NCBI GenBank assembly: GCA_948602995.1
Contig: CAPEBR010000017.1
Span: forward strand, 1 to 64,000
From: an uncultured Dorea sp.
GTDB taxonomy: Bacteria; Bacillota; Clostridia; Lachnospirales; Lachnospiraceae
Reading direction: 5' to 3'
Length of the DNA stretch: 64,000 bases
This document shows positions 17,755 through 25,894 of this stretch, one piece after another; position 1 is the first letter of the stretch; every line of letters starts with the position of its first letter. The position numbers and the translations under genes were made by a program. The notes beneath the pieces were generated by a model that worked only from the letters and a program-made list of their open reading frames with translations, ran no database searches and was not told the DNA's origin.

Positions 17755-18990
17755 ATGGACTATAACAGGATTGTACAGAACATTCTTGATGTGGGAGAGG
17801 AGATGCTAAAAAGCGGTGCAGAGAATTTCAGGCTGGAGGACAGCCTGTACAGGATGTGCAGAAGCTATGGATTTAAGCGGTATGATGTATATGCCATTCC
17901 AAGTAATCTTCAGATTACAGTCGAGACGCCGGAAGGAGACATTATTACACAGATCCGGCAGATAGAATCAACGGATATTGACTTTGACCGCCTGGATTAT
18001 CTGAATAATTTATCCAGGTATGTGTGTGCCCATACGCCGGATGAGAAGAAGTTCCGTGAGAAATACCTTGAGGTTATGTCAAGGGAGAAGCAGCATCCGG
18101 CAGTAAAGTATTTTGCAGGAATTATGGGCGGAACCGGATTTGCGGTGTTTTTTGGATGCAATTTTACAGATGCGCTGGTGGCAGTGATTGTATCACTGAT
18201 GATTGTGGTTGTCGGAGACTGGCTCGGGAAAAGAGAAAGCAACCTGCTGATCTACAATATGATCCTCTCATTTCTTTCTGAGCTGATCATACTGGCAGCC
18301 ATGCGGGCCGGTATAGGCAGCCATCCGGACCGGGTCATGATTGGAATCGTCATGCTCCTGATCAGTGGACTGGGCGTTACGAACGGAATCCGGGATCTTC
18401 TGCAAAGAGATTTTATCTCCGGCTCCCTTCATATTATGAATTCTGTGCTCGGTGCGGCAGGGATTGCATTTGGGATTGCCGTTGCCATACTGATGCTTGA
18501 CGGAACATCATCAGATGGATTCATACTGAATCACAATATACCGATCCAGCTGATTTCTTGTACAATAGCATGTATCGGATTTGCAATGTGGTTTAAGATC
18601 CGGGGACGCCAGGTTGTATACTCTGGAATCGGAGCCTTCTTTACATGGGGGATCTACATCATAGCAGATGCCATGAAGCTTGGAAATTTCCGGGCAACAT
18701 TAATAGCGGCAGTTTTTGTAGGATTTTATGCATTTATCATGTCCAGGATCAACAAGGCGCCGTCCACCATCTTCCTGACAGCATCCGTATTTCCGCTGAT
18801 TCCGGGACCAAACCTCTATTATATGATGTTCGGGTGCGTAACAAGTGACAGCAGCCTGGCAACCAGCGAGATGATCATACTGCTGGAGACATGCCTTGCC
18901 ATTGCATTCGGATTTCTAATTGTAGACGTGATATCCAGAAGCATCATGTACATACTCAAGACAGACTACCATATTGGCAAAAGCAGCTAA
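17755..18990 (+). CDS. ThrE-type threonine/serine exporter, fused form
   Basis: A 411-residue membrane protein of the threonine/serine exporter family. The cytosolic N-terminal domain (residues 1-120) contains the family start pattern NILDVGEEMLKSGAENFR. About ten hydrophobic segments follow, in two blocks corresponding to the DUF1212 (ThrE) and DUF3815 halves, which are separate proteins in some bacteria and fused here. The second block carries the conserved SVFPLIPGPNLYYMMFG segment. The function is inferred as proton-driven export of small amino acids. It is a single-gene unit; a REP palindrome begins 8 bases after the stop and may act as its terminator. Confidence 0.85.
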   Translation: MDYNRIVQNILDVGEEMLKSGAENFRLEDSLYRMCRSYGFKRYDVYAIPSNLQITVETPEGDIITQIRQIESTDIDFDRLDYLNNLSRYVCAHTPDEKKFREKYLEVMSREKQHPAVKYFAGIMGGTGFAVFFGCNFTDALVAVIVSLMIVVVGDWLGKRESNLLIYNMILSFLSELIILAAMRAGIGSHPDRVMIGIVMLLISGLGVTNGIRDLLQRDFISGSLHIMNSVLGAAGIAFGIAVAILMLDGTSSDGFILNHNIPIQLISCTIACIGFAMWFKIRGRQVVYSGIGAFFTWGIYIIADAMKLGNFRATLIAAVFVGFYAFIMSRINKAPSTIFLTASVFPLIPGPNLYYMMFGCVTSDSSLATSEMIILLETCLAIAFGFLIVDVISRSIMYILKTDYHIGKSS

Positions 18991-18997
18991 CAGCGAA

Positions 18998-19035
18998 TTG
19001 GGGACGGGGTAAAATTAATTTTACCCCGTCCCCAA
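18998..19035. repeat. REP palindrome 1
   Basis: A perfect 38-base palindrome with core GGGGACGGGGTAAAATT and its complement, 8 bases after the exporter stop codon. First copy of the REP-like family in the window; probably doubles as terminator. Confidence 0.9.
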
Positions 19036-19111
19036 CTACAATTGAGAGTTTGCCCTATATAAATTGCATGGGAAAACGAAAAAATCGCATTTTTTCCTGC
19101 TAAAACACAAA

Positions 19112-19136
19112 AAAATGCAAGTTTTGCTTGCATTTT
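19112..19136. terminator. AT-rich bidirectional hairpin
   Basis: AAAATGCAAG pairs with CTTGCATTTT across a 5-base loop, with A-runs before and T-rich sequence after. It is a likely intrinsic terminator between the exporter and the aminotransferase. Confidence 0.6.
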
Positions 19137-19174
19137 CCTGCGTTTTTGAATAAAATATCATATGGTACGAAATA

Positions 19175-19283
19175 TATACTCACGGCCGATGAAATCTGCC
19201 GTGAGTATTGCGCTAGCCGTAGCCGTAAAGCGGCATAATTCCGCATGCGGCTGTGCGGCAGATTTATCTGGCGCGCAGTATAA
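19175..19283 (+). repeat. Dispersed repeat family B, long copy
   Basis: About 109 bases from TATACTCACGGCCGATGAAA to GGCGCGCAGTATAA. A second long copy lies at 60563-60684 and a deleted copy at 42465-42500. The outer ends are imperfect inverted repeats (TATACT...AGTATA) and the interior contains several short GC-rich hairpins. There is no coding potential. It sits upstream of the aminotransferase gene. Confidence 0.8.
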
Positions 19284-19368
19284 CTTGCAAGGGTCTGCGC
19301 AAAGATGAGCTGACCGTAATAAAGTGCGCAAGGAGCGTAAATAATAAAGTAAGCAGGAGGAGTCTGGG

Positions 19369-20649
19369 ATGAAACCGTACAGTCAGTTGACGAAAGAGGA
19401 ATTGGCGGCTCTTAAGAAGGAGCTGGAGAAGCAGTTTAAAGAGGTGAAGGCAAAAGGGCTTAAGCTGGATATGTCACGGGGAAAGCCGTCGAAGGCACAG
19501 CTTGACTTAAGCTGCGGTCTGATGGATGTTCTGAAGGGCGACAGTGACCTTGTAAGCTCTGATGGCGTGGACTGTAGAAATTATGGTATTTTGGATGGTA
19601 TTTTTGATGCGAGGAAGCTGTTGGCGGATATGTCTGAGGTTCCAGAGAGAAGTATATTAATTTATGGAAATTCGAGCCTGAATGTCATGTTTGATACAAT
19701 TTCCCGGGCCATGACTCACGGGTTTATGGGGAGCACCCCGTGGTCAAAGCTTAATAAGGTAAAATTCCTGTGTCCGGTACCGGGATATGACCGGCATTTT
19801 GCAATTACAGAGTTTTTTGGGATTGAGATGGTTAATGTACCGCTCCTGGAGACAGGACCGGATATGGATATGGTAGAAAGCCTTGTTTCCTCGGACGCAT
19901 CCATTAAGGGCATCTGGTGCGTACCGAAATATTCAAATCCGACAGGCATTTCCTATTCAGATGAGACAGTAAGAAGGTTCGCGCACCTGAAGCCTGCCGC
20001 GAAGGACTTCCGTATTTTCTGGGATAACGCTTATTCTATTCATCATCTCTATGAAGATAAGAAGGATGTGATCCTGGAAATATTAAATGAATGCATTAAA
20101 TCAGACAATCCGGATATTGTGCTTAAGTTTATCTCCACCTCCAAGGTATCATTCCCGGGCTCGGGCATTGCAGCACTGGCAGCCTCCAGGGGAAATCTTG
20201 CAGATGCAAAGAAATATATGCAGTTCCAGACAATTGGTCACGACAAGCTGAATCAGCTTCGTCATGTAAGATTTTTTGGAGATATGCAGGGGATGTTCGA
20301 GCATATGAAAAAGCATGCCGCAATTCTCCGTCCAAAGTTCGAGAAGGTGCAGGAAGTTCTGGAGCGAGAGCTGGGCGGTCTCGGCATCGGAACATGGACA
20401 AAACCATTGGGGGGATATTTCATTTCCTTTGATTCACTGGATGGATGCGCAAAGGCGATTGTGGAAAAGGCAAAGGAAGCAGGCCTTATCATGACCGGGG
20501 CAGGCGCAACCTTCCCATATGGAAAGGATCCGAGAGACAGAAATATCAGAATCGCGCCATCCTTCCCGACAGTGGAGGAACTGGAGCTTGCGGCGCAGAT
20601 CTTCGTGCTGAGCGTGAAACTGGTGAGCGTAGATAAGATGCTGAAATAA
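19369..20649 (+). CDS. Class I aminotransferase (PF12897-like)
   Basis: A PLP-dependent aminotransferase of 426 residues, in the subgroup often annotated as aspartate or alanine-glyoxylate aminotransferase-like (PF12897). The PLP Lys is in ISTSKVSFPGSG near residue 262, and the cofactor-ring Asp/Tyr region reads FRIFWDNAYSIHHLY. The substrate-carboxylate Arg is in NIRIAPSFP. The substrate is not certain; aspartate is the best guess for this subgroup. A strong AGGAGG precedes the ATG. It appears to be a single-gene unit between two repeat-filled gaps. Confidence 0.85.
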   Translation: MKPYSQLTKEELAALKKELEKQFKEVKAKGLKLDMSRGKPSKAQLDLSCGLMDVLKGDSDLVSSDGVDCRNYGILDGIFDARKLLADMSEVPERSILIYGNSSLNVMFDTISRAMTHGFMGSTPWSKLNKVKFLCPVPGYDRHFAITEFFGIEMVNVPLLETGPDMDMVESLVSSDASIKGIWCVPKYSNPTGISYSDETVRRFAHLKPAAKDFRIFWDNAYSIHHLYEDKKDVILEILNECIKSDNPDIVLKFISTSKVSFPGSGIAALAASRGNLADAKKYMQFQTIGHDKLNQLRHVRFFGDMQGMFEHMKKHAAILRPKFEKVQEVLERELGGLGIGTWTKPLGGYFISFDSLDGCAKAIVEKAKEAGLIMTGAGATFPYGKDPRDRNIRIAPSFPTVEELELAAQIFVLSVKLVSVDKMLK

Positions 20650-20655
20650 ACAGGC

Positions 20656-20764
20656 TTTGACTTGCCTATTTTCCTGATAGCACTACTCCCCAAGCCTCGA
20701 CGTAGCCACCGCTACGTCTGCGTTTGTGAAGCAGCACTCTCAGAAAAATATTCTGCGTCAGACT
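20656..20764. repeat. Long imperfect palindromic element
   Basis: The outer arms (TTTGACTTGCCTATTTTCCT and a diverged complement ending at 20764) and a perfect inner stem GACGTAGC/GCTACGTC let the whole 109 bases fold as one long hairpin. It begins 7 bases after the aminotransferase stop, so it may serve as its terminator. Only one copy is in the window; the shape suggests a miniature mobile repeat. Confidence 0.5.
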
Positions 20765-20788
20765 ATCCAAAACTTAATTTTCGTTGTA

Positions 20789-20830
20789 CTAGAGCGTGTA
20801 GGCAGAAAGCAATTTGCAAACACGCTCTAG
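20789..20830 (-). repeat. Remnant of the GTGTTTG-type miniature element
   Basis: Perfect 11-base ends CTAGAGCGTGT...ACACGCTCTAG enclose only 20 bases. On the minus strand the left end continues GTTTGCAAATTGCTTTCTG, which resembles the left end of the 156-base element at 32599. It looks like an internally deleted relative. Confidence 0.5.
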
Positions 20831-20914
20831 GTAATTTAGGAACAGATGGTTATGAGGCGTATTCATCGTAAATAGGTTGTGATCGCCGGTCCCGGCATTT
20901 TCTGTCAGGATAGT

Positions 20915-20955
20915 CGCGGAGGTTTCTCTGCTTAGAAACCGCTTTTCATTTTTGT
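20915..20955 (+). terminator. Orphan terminator-like hairpin upstream of mglB
   Basis: A GC-rich stem (GCGG...GTTTCT with AGAAAC...CGC) is followed by TTTTCATTTTT, about 150 bases before mglB. It may end a leader or small RNA, or act as an attenuator for the mgl operon. I recognise no riboswitch class. Confidence 0.4.
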
Positions 20956-21103
20956 TGATCAGTTTTCAGTTTTTATTGTCTAATACTATCTAATAAATTT
21001 CAATGTGAAGAAAAAAATATTCTATGTTTTTCATTTTTTATATCCTATATACTGGCTTTAATAAAAAAACACGCAAAAGCGTGTAAAGAAAAGGAGAAAG
21101 AGT

Positions 21104-22414
21104 ATGAACAAAAGAATTGTTTCTTTGGCGATGGCAACGTTGTTAGGGCTTTCGCTTGCAGCATGTAGTTCCGGTGATTCCACATCAGGAACAGACGACA
21201 CGGGATCATCAGCAAAAACGGAAGGTACAGATGGCGGTGCATCTTCATCGGATGTGGCAAATAAGGACAAGCCTTTAGTGTGGTTTAACCGTCAGCCGTC
21301 CAACAGTTCTACTGGAGAACTTGACACAGCAGCCTTGAATTTCAATGATAAAACATATTATGTGGGATTTGATGCGAACCAGGGTGCAGAGCTTCAGGGA
21401 ACTATGATTAAGGAGTACATTGAAAATAACATTGATAAGATTGACCGCAATGGCGATGGCGTAATCGGGTACGTACTGGCGATTGGAGATATCGGACACA
21501 ATGACTCCATTGCACGTACAAGGGGCGTAAGAAAAGCACTCGGGACAGGAGTGGAAAAAGACGGCGATATCAATAGCGAGCCTGTTGGAACAAATGCAGA
21601 TGGCTCTGCATCTGCGGTACAGGACGGGACACTTGAGATTGGCGGGAAGAAATATACTGTGCGTGAGCTTGCTTCCCAGGAAATGAAGAATTCCGCAGGA
21701 GCTACATGGGATGCTGCTACAGCAGGAAATGCAATTGGTACATGGTCTTCTTCCTTTGGCGACGAAATTGATATTATTGCTTCCAATAATGACGGAATGG
21801 GCATGTCCATGTTTAATGCGTGGTCAAAGGATAATGAAGTGCCTACATTTGGTTATGACGCCAATAGTGATGCGGTTGCAGCGATTGCAGAGGGGTATGG
21901 CGGAACCATCAGTCAGCACGCAGACGTGCAGGCTTACCTGACATTACGTGTTCTTCGTAATGCTTTGGACGGCGTAGACGTTGACACAGGTATCGGCACT
22001 GCAGATGATGCGGGAAATGTACTGAGTGATGATGTATATGTATATAGGGAAGAGGAGCGTTCCTACTATGCACTGAATGTTGCGGTGACAGCAGACAATT
22101 ATCAGGACTTTACGGATTCCACTAAGATTTACGAGCCAGTATCTGCACAACTTGATGAAAGTGCACATGCCGTTAAGAAGGTTTGGCTTAACATTTATAA
22201 TGCATCAGATAACTTTTTAAGTGCGACCTATCAGCCGCTTCTTCAGAATTATGACGATATTCTGAACCTTGACGTAGAATATATCGGCGGTGACGGACAG
22301 ACAGAGTCCAATATTACGAACCGTCTTGGAAACCCGGGACAGTATGATGCGTTTGCGATCAACATGGTTAAGACAGACAACGCAGCTTCCTATACGGCAC
22401 TGCTTAGCCAGTAA
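21104..22414 (+). CDS. mglB: Galactose-binding lipoprotein, circularly permuted
   Basis: Substrate-binding lipoprotein of a galactose-type ABC importer, 436 residues, with lipobox LSLAAC (Cys21) and a Ser/Gly/Asp-rich linker to about residue 54. The mature domain starts with KPLVWFNRQP, which in normal MglB proteins is the fourth strand. The YYVGFDANQGAELQG, calcium-loop (DRNGDG) and GHNDSIART segments follow in normal order. The segment that should be first (KVWLNIYNASDNFLS to INMVK) is instead the last 77 residues. All ligand-binding positions known from E. coli MglB can be matched: Asp369 and Phe371, Asn420, His132/Asp134/Arg138, and a Trp, Asn and Asp. There are inserts near residues 146-190 and 310-355. 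It is followed by mglA and mglC. Confidence 0.9.
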   Translation: MNKRIVSLAMATLLGLSLAACSSGDSTSGTDDTGSSAKTEGTDGGASSSDVANKDKPLVWFNRQPSNSSTGELDTAALNFNDKTYYVGFDANQGAELQGTMIKEYIENNIDKIDRNGDGVIGYVLAIGDIGHNDSIARTRGVRKALGTGVEKDGDINSEPVGTNADGSASAVQDGTLEIGGKKYTVRELASQEMKNSAGATWDAATAGNAIGTWSSSFGDEIDIIASNNDGMGMSMFNAWSKDNEVPTFGYDANSDAVAAIAEGYGGTISQHADVQAYLTLRVLRNALDGVDVDTGIGTADDAGNVLSDDVYVYREEERSYYALNVAVTADNYQDFTDSTKIYEPVSAQLDESAHAVKKVWLNIYNASDNFLSATYQPLLQNYDDILNLDVEYIGGDGQTESNITNRLGNPGQYDAFAINMVKTDNAASYTALLSQ

Positions 22415-22443
22415 ATTTTCGAATATTTCCTTTCGGAAAGAGG

Positions 22444-22477
22444 TATCAGGGAGAAGCGATTCTCCCTGATAATTTTT
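22444..22477 (+). terminator. Hairpin between mglB and mglA
   Basis: A 12-base-pair perfect stem (TATCAGGGAGAA with TTCTCCCTGATA, 4-base loop) is followed by AATTTTTGC. It probably stabilises the mglB message and partly terminates, giving excess binding protein over MglAC. Confidence 0.7.
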
Positions 22478-22555
22478 GCTTTCCGGGAAATTTCGATTTT
22501 TTGTTTCACAGAATTTAGAGCGAAGAGCAGCATAAAAAAACAGGAGTAAAGAATA

Positions 22556-24064
22556 ATGGTAGATAAGAAAGAAAATACCGTCTTATCGATACGTGGCATG
22601 AGTAAGTCCTTTGGCAGGAACCGGGTTCTGGATCATATTAACCTGGATGTGAAGCGCGGAACAGTTATGGGTCTTATGGGTGAAAATGGCGCTGGAAAGT
22701 CAACTATGATGAAGTGTCTTTTCGGTACGTATCAGAAAGACGAAGGAACGATTCTTCTCGGTGGCAGGGAAGTCAGCTTTTCCGGACCGAAGGACGCCCT
22801 TGAGAACGGGATTGCAATGGTGCACCAGGAGTTAAACCAGTGCCTGGACAGAAATGTAATTGATAACCTGTTCCTTGGACGCTATCCGCGTAATTCTATG
22901 GGAATAATCGATGAAGGAAGAATGAAAAAAGAAGCCTCAGAGCTTTTTAGAAAGCTGGGAATGACGGTGAACTTGACACAGTCTATGAGAAATATGTCTG
23001 TGTCACAGAGGCAGATGTGTGAGATAGCCAAGGCAATATCTTATAATTCTGAGGTGATCGTATTAGATGAGCCAACCTCATCCCTTACGGTGCAGGAAGT
23101 AGAAAAGCTGTTTCAGATGATGAGGATGTTGAAGGAGCAGGGGATTGCCTTGATTTATATCTCACATAAGATGGATGAGATCTTTGAGATCTGTGACGAG
23201 ATTTCGGTTTTGCGGGATGGAAATCTGGTTATGACAAAGAGCGCAGATGATACGGATATGAATGAATTGATTGCCGCCATGGTAGGACGTTCCCTGGAAA
23301 ACAGGTTTCCGCCTGTTGATAATGTGCCGAAGGATACCATTCTGTCCGTCCGGCATTTGTCCACTAAGTTTGCACCGTATCTGCAGGATATTTCCTTTGA
23401 TGTTAAGGAAGGAGAGATTTTCGGGCTATATGGTCTTGTGGGCGCAGGACGGACAGAACTCTTAGAGACGATCTTCGGCGTGAGAACCAGGGCGTCCGGG
23501 CATGTATATTTTAATGGGCGGCGTATGAATTTCAATAGCGCGAAGGAGGCCATGGATCACGGATTTGCCATGATTACGGAAGAGAGAAAGGCCAACGGCC
23601 TGTTTCTTAAGGGAGATCTTACTTTTAACACAACGATTGCAAATCTGCAGCAGTATAAATCAGGAATTGCCCTTTCTGATTCGAAGATGGTGAAGGCAAC
23701 GGCTGACGAGATCAAGATTATGCATACAAAGTGCATGGGACCGGACGACATGATTTCAAGCCTTTCCGGAGGAAACCAACAGAAGGTCATTTTCGGAAAA
23801 TGGCTGGAACGGGGACCGCAGATCTTTATGATGGATGAGCCAACGAGAGGAATTGATGTAGGGGCCAAATATGAGATCTATGAGCTGATTATTAATATGG
23901 CAAAGCAGGGAAAGACAGTGATCGTTGTCTCTTCGGAGATGCCGGAGATCCTCGGAATCACAAACCGTATCGGCGTTATGTCAAATGGGCGGCTTTCCGG
24001 AATTGTGAATACGAAAGACACAGATCAGGAAGAGCTGTTAAGGCTCAGTGCGAAATATCTATAG
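22556..24064 (+). CDS. mglA: Galactose ABC importer ATPase (two ABC domains)
   Basis: A 502-residue cytosolic ATPase with tandem ABC domains, as in MglA/RbsA. Domain 1 has Walker A GENGAGKST near residues 41-49, signature-like VSQRQM, and Walker B VIVLDEP. Domain 2 has the degenerate Walker A GLVGAGRTEL usual for this subfamily, signature LSGGNQQKV and Walker B IFMMDEP. It energises sugar import through MglC. It starts behind CAGGAG. The stop lies 18 bases before the mglC start, so the two are tightly coupled. Length and domain order are normal, unlike its partners. Confidence 0.95.
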   Translation: MVDKKENTVLSIRGMSKSFGRNRVLDHINLDVKRGTVMGLMGENGAGKSTMMKCLFGTYQKDEGTILLGGREVSFSGPKDALENGIAMVHQELNQCLDRNVIDNLFLGRYPRNSMGIIDEGRMKKEASELFRKLGMTVNLTQSMRNMSVSQRQMCEIAKAISYNSEVIVLDEPTSSLTVQEVEKLFQMMRMLKEQGIALIYISHKMDEIFEICDEISVLRDGNLVMTKSADDTDMNELIAAMVGRSLENRFPPVDNVPKDTILSVRHLSTKFAPYLQDISFDVKEGEIFGLYGLVGAGRTELLETIFGVRTRASGHVYFNGRRMNFNSAKEAMDHGFAMITEERKANGLFLKGDLTFNTTIANLQQYKSGIALSDSKMVKATADEIKIMHTKCMGPDDMISSLSGGNQQKVIFGKWLERGPQIFMMDEPTRGIDVGAKYEIYELIINMAKQGKTVIVVSSEMPEILGITNRIGVMSNGRLSGIVNTKDTDQEELLRLSAKYL

Positions 24065-24082
24065 ATGAGGGAGATGAAGAAT

Positions 24083-25738
24083 ATGGCGAATGGAAACAGT
24101 AAGATTCTTACGGCGGAGCAGGAGAGAAAACTCCGGGAGCCGGTTGAGGAATATGTGGGCAGACTCCAGGAGGAGATTGACAATCTGAGGGCAGATGGGA
24201 CGGATAAGGTTCTCTCTCTTCAAAATCAGATTGACGCAGCGAAAAGGGACCGGGCTCTTACAAAGGCAGAGCGGGAGGCAAGAATTGCTAAGGCGAATAC
24301 AGAGCTTGAAAAGGCAAAGGCAGTGGAAGCAAAGAACAAGGGAGAAGTGGAAAAGCTGATTGCCGACGCCGAAGGCTATATAAAAGCGCATTATGACCAG
24401 GAATATTACCAGCCGGTGAAGGAAAGCTGCGACCTGGAAAGGGCAGCCGCAAAGGAGAATTATAAGAAAAAGATTGCAGAGCTGGCGAAGGAGCATCAGG
24501 GGACGATTTCCAAACTTTCAGACCACCAGGAGATTAAGGAAGAAAAATATGTCTATAAGAATCGGCAGTTTGAAGCAAAGATGGAATTCGAAAAGGAACT
24601 CCAGCAGATCAAAGACAGAAGGCATGCGGCCTATACGTACAAATATCATCTGATTGATCTGCTCCGGATGTCAAAATTCAGTTTTATGGAGGCAAGGGCT
24701 CAGAAGTGGGAAAATTATAAATATACTTTCAACCGCAGAAGCTTCCTCCTGCAGAACGGATTGTATATTGCCATCATACTAATTTTTATTGCATTGTGTA
24801 TTATTACGCCGATTGTAAAAAACGCACCGCTGCTTACATATAATAATGTTCTGAATATTCTGCAGCAGGCATCTCCGCGTATGTTCCTTGCACTTGGGGT
24901 GGCTGGGCTGATTCTCCTTACGGGTACGGATCTTTCCATCGGGCGTATGATCGGGATGGGCATGACGGCAGCGACGATTATTATGCACCAGGGCATTAAC
25001 ACAGGAGGAGTTTTTGGACATATTTTTGATTTTACAGGCATGTCCATCGGGGTGAGGATTATACTTGCTCTGGTAGTCTGTGTGATTTTATGTACATTTT
25101 TTACAACGATAGCAGGATTTTTCACTGCAAAGTTCAAGATGCACCCGTTTATTTCTACTATGGCAAATATGCTGGTCATCTTCGGTCTTGTTACCTATGC
25201 AACAAAGGGGGTATCTTTTGGAGCTATTGAGCCGACAATTCCGAATATTATTATCCCGAAGATTAACGGATTTCCGACTATTATTTTGTGGGCGGCAGCG
25301 GCGATTGCCATTGTGTGGTTTATCTGGAATAAGACGACATTTGGAAAAAATCTGTATGCAGTGGGTGGTAATCCGGAAGCGGCGTCAGTTTCAGGTATTT
25401 CCGTATTTGCCGTGACGGTAGGCGCATTTGTCCTTGCCGGTATTCTATATGGATTTGGCGCATGGCTCGAATGCGCAAGAATGGTCGGTTCTGGATCAGC
25501 AGCATATGGGCAGGGCTGGGAGATGGACGCAATTGCTGCCTGCGTAGTCGGCGGCGTGTCCTTTACTGGTGGTATTGGTAAGATTTCCGGCGTGGTAGTC
25601 GGTGTGTGCATTTTTACTGCTTTAACCTATTCGCTGACAATACTGGGAATTGATACAAACCTGCAGTTTGTATTCTCTGGTATTATTATACTGGTAGCAG
25701 TAACACTTGACTGCCTGAAGTATGTGCAGAAGAAATAA
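24083..25738 (+). CDS. mglC: Galactose ABC permease with coiled-coil extension
   Basis: Membrane permease of the MglC/RbsC family with 551 residues against about 330-340 in usual members. Residues 1-222 are soluble, highly charged and rich in Glu, Lys, Ala and Gln with heptad-like spacing (for example TELEKAKAVEAKNKGEVEKL and KIAELAKEHQGTISKL), so they should form cytosolic coiled coils. From residue 223 an ordinary permease begins, with about ten hydrophobic segments and conserved parts such as GTDLSIGRMIGMG, YAVGGNPEAASVSGI and VVGGVSFTGGIGKISG. The start at 24083 has AGGGAG nine bases before it; a start at 24065 is possible. A terminator follows at 25759. Confidence 0.9.
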   Translation: MANGNSKILTAEQERKLREPVEEYVGRLQEEIDNLRADGTDKVLSLQNQIDAAKRDRALTKAEREARIAKANTELEKAKAVEAKNKGEVEKLIADAEGYIKAHYDQEYYQPVKESCDLERAAAKENYKKKIAELAKEHQGTISKLSDHQEIKEEKYVYKNRQFEAKMEFEKELQQIKDRRHAAYTYKYHLIDLLRMSKFSFMEARAQKWENYKYTFNRRSFLLQNGLYIAIILIFIALCIITPIVKNAPLLTYNNVLNILQQASPRMFLALGVAGLILLTGTDLSIGRMIGMGMTAATIIMHQGINTGGVFGHIFDFTGMSIGVRIILALVVCVILCTFFTTIAGFFTAKFKMHPFISTMANMLVIFGLVTYATKGVSFGAIEPTIPNIIIPKINGFPTIILWAAAAIAIVWFIWNKTTFGKNLYAVGGNPEAASVSGISVFAVTVGAFVLAGILYGFGAWLECARMVGSGSAAYGQGWEMDAIAACVVGGVSFTGGIGKISGVVVGVCIFTALTYSLTILGIDTNLQFVFSGIIILVAVTLDCLKYVQKK

Positions 25739-25758
25739 CTCCATTATAAAGATTTCAC

Positions 25759-25790
25759 AAAGAGTCAGATAGAATGCTGGCTCTTTTTTG
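25759..25790 (+). terminator. Terminator of the mgl operon
   Basis: AAAGAGTCAG pairs with CTGGCTCTTT (one G-T pair), then a T-run. It separates mglBAC from the two-component genes. Confidence 0.8.
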
Positions 25791-25894
25791 TTTGTTTTGA
25801 TATAATAATGATATGAGACGTTTTGGGGTTGTGGTTTGAGCAGGCACGAGGCAGTCTCTGGATCAGGGAGTCATGCATATAGTGGAGAGAAGTT

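Noticed and set aside
21104..21300. MglB N-terminal block missing because of a wrong start or frameshift.
   Set aside because: A complete lipoprotein signal with ribosome site is fused to the domain, no matching sequence lies upstream, and the missing block is present intact at the C terminus.
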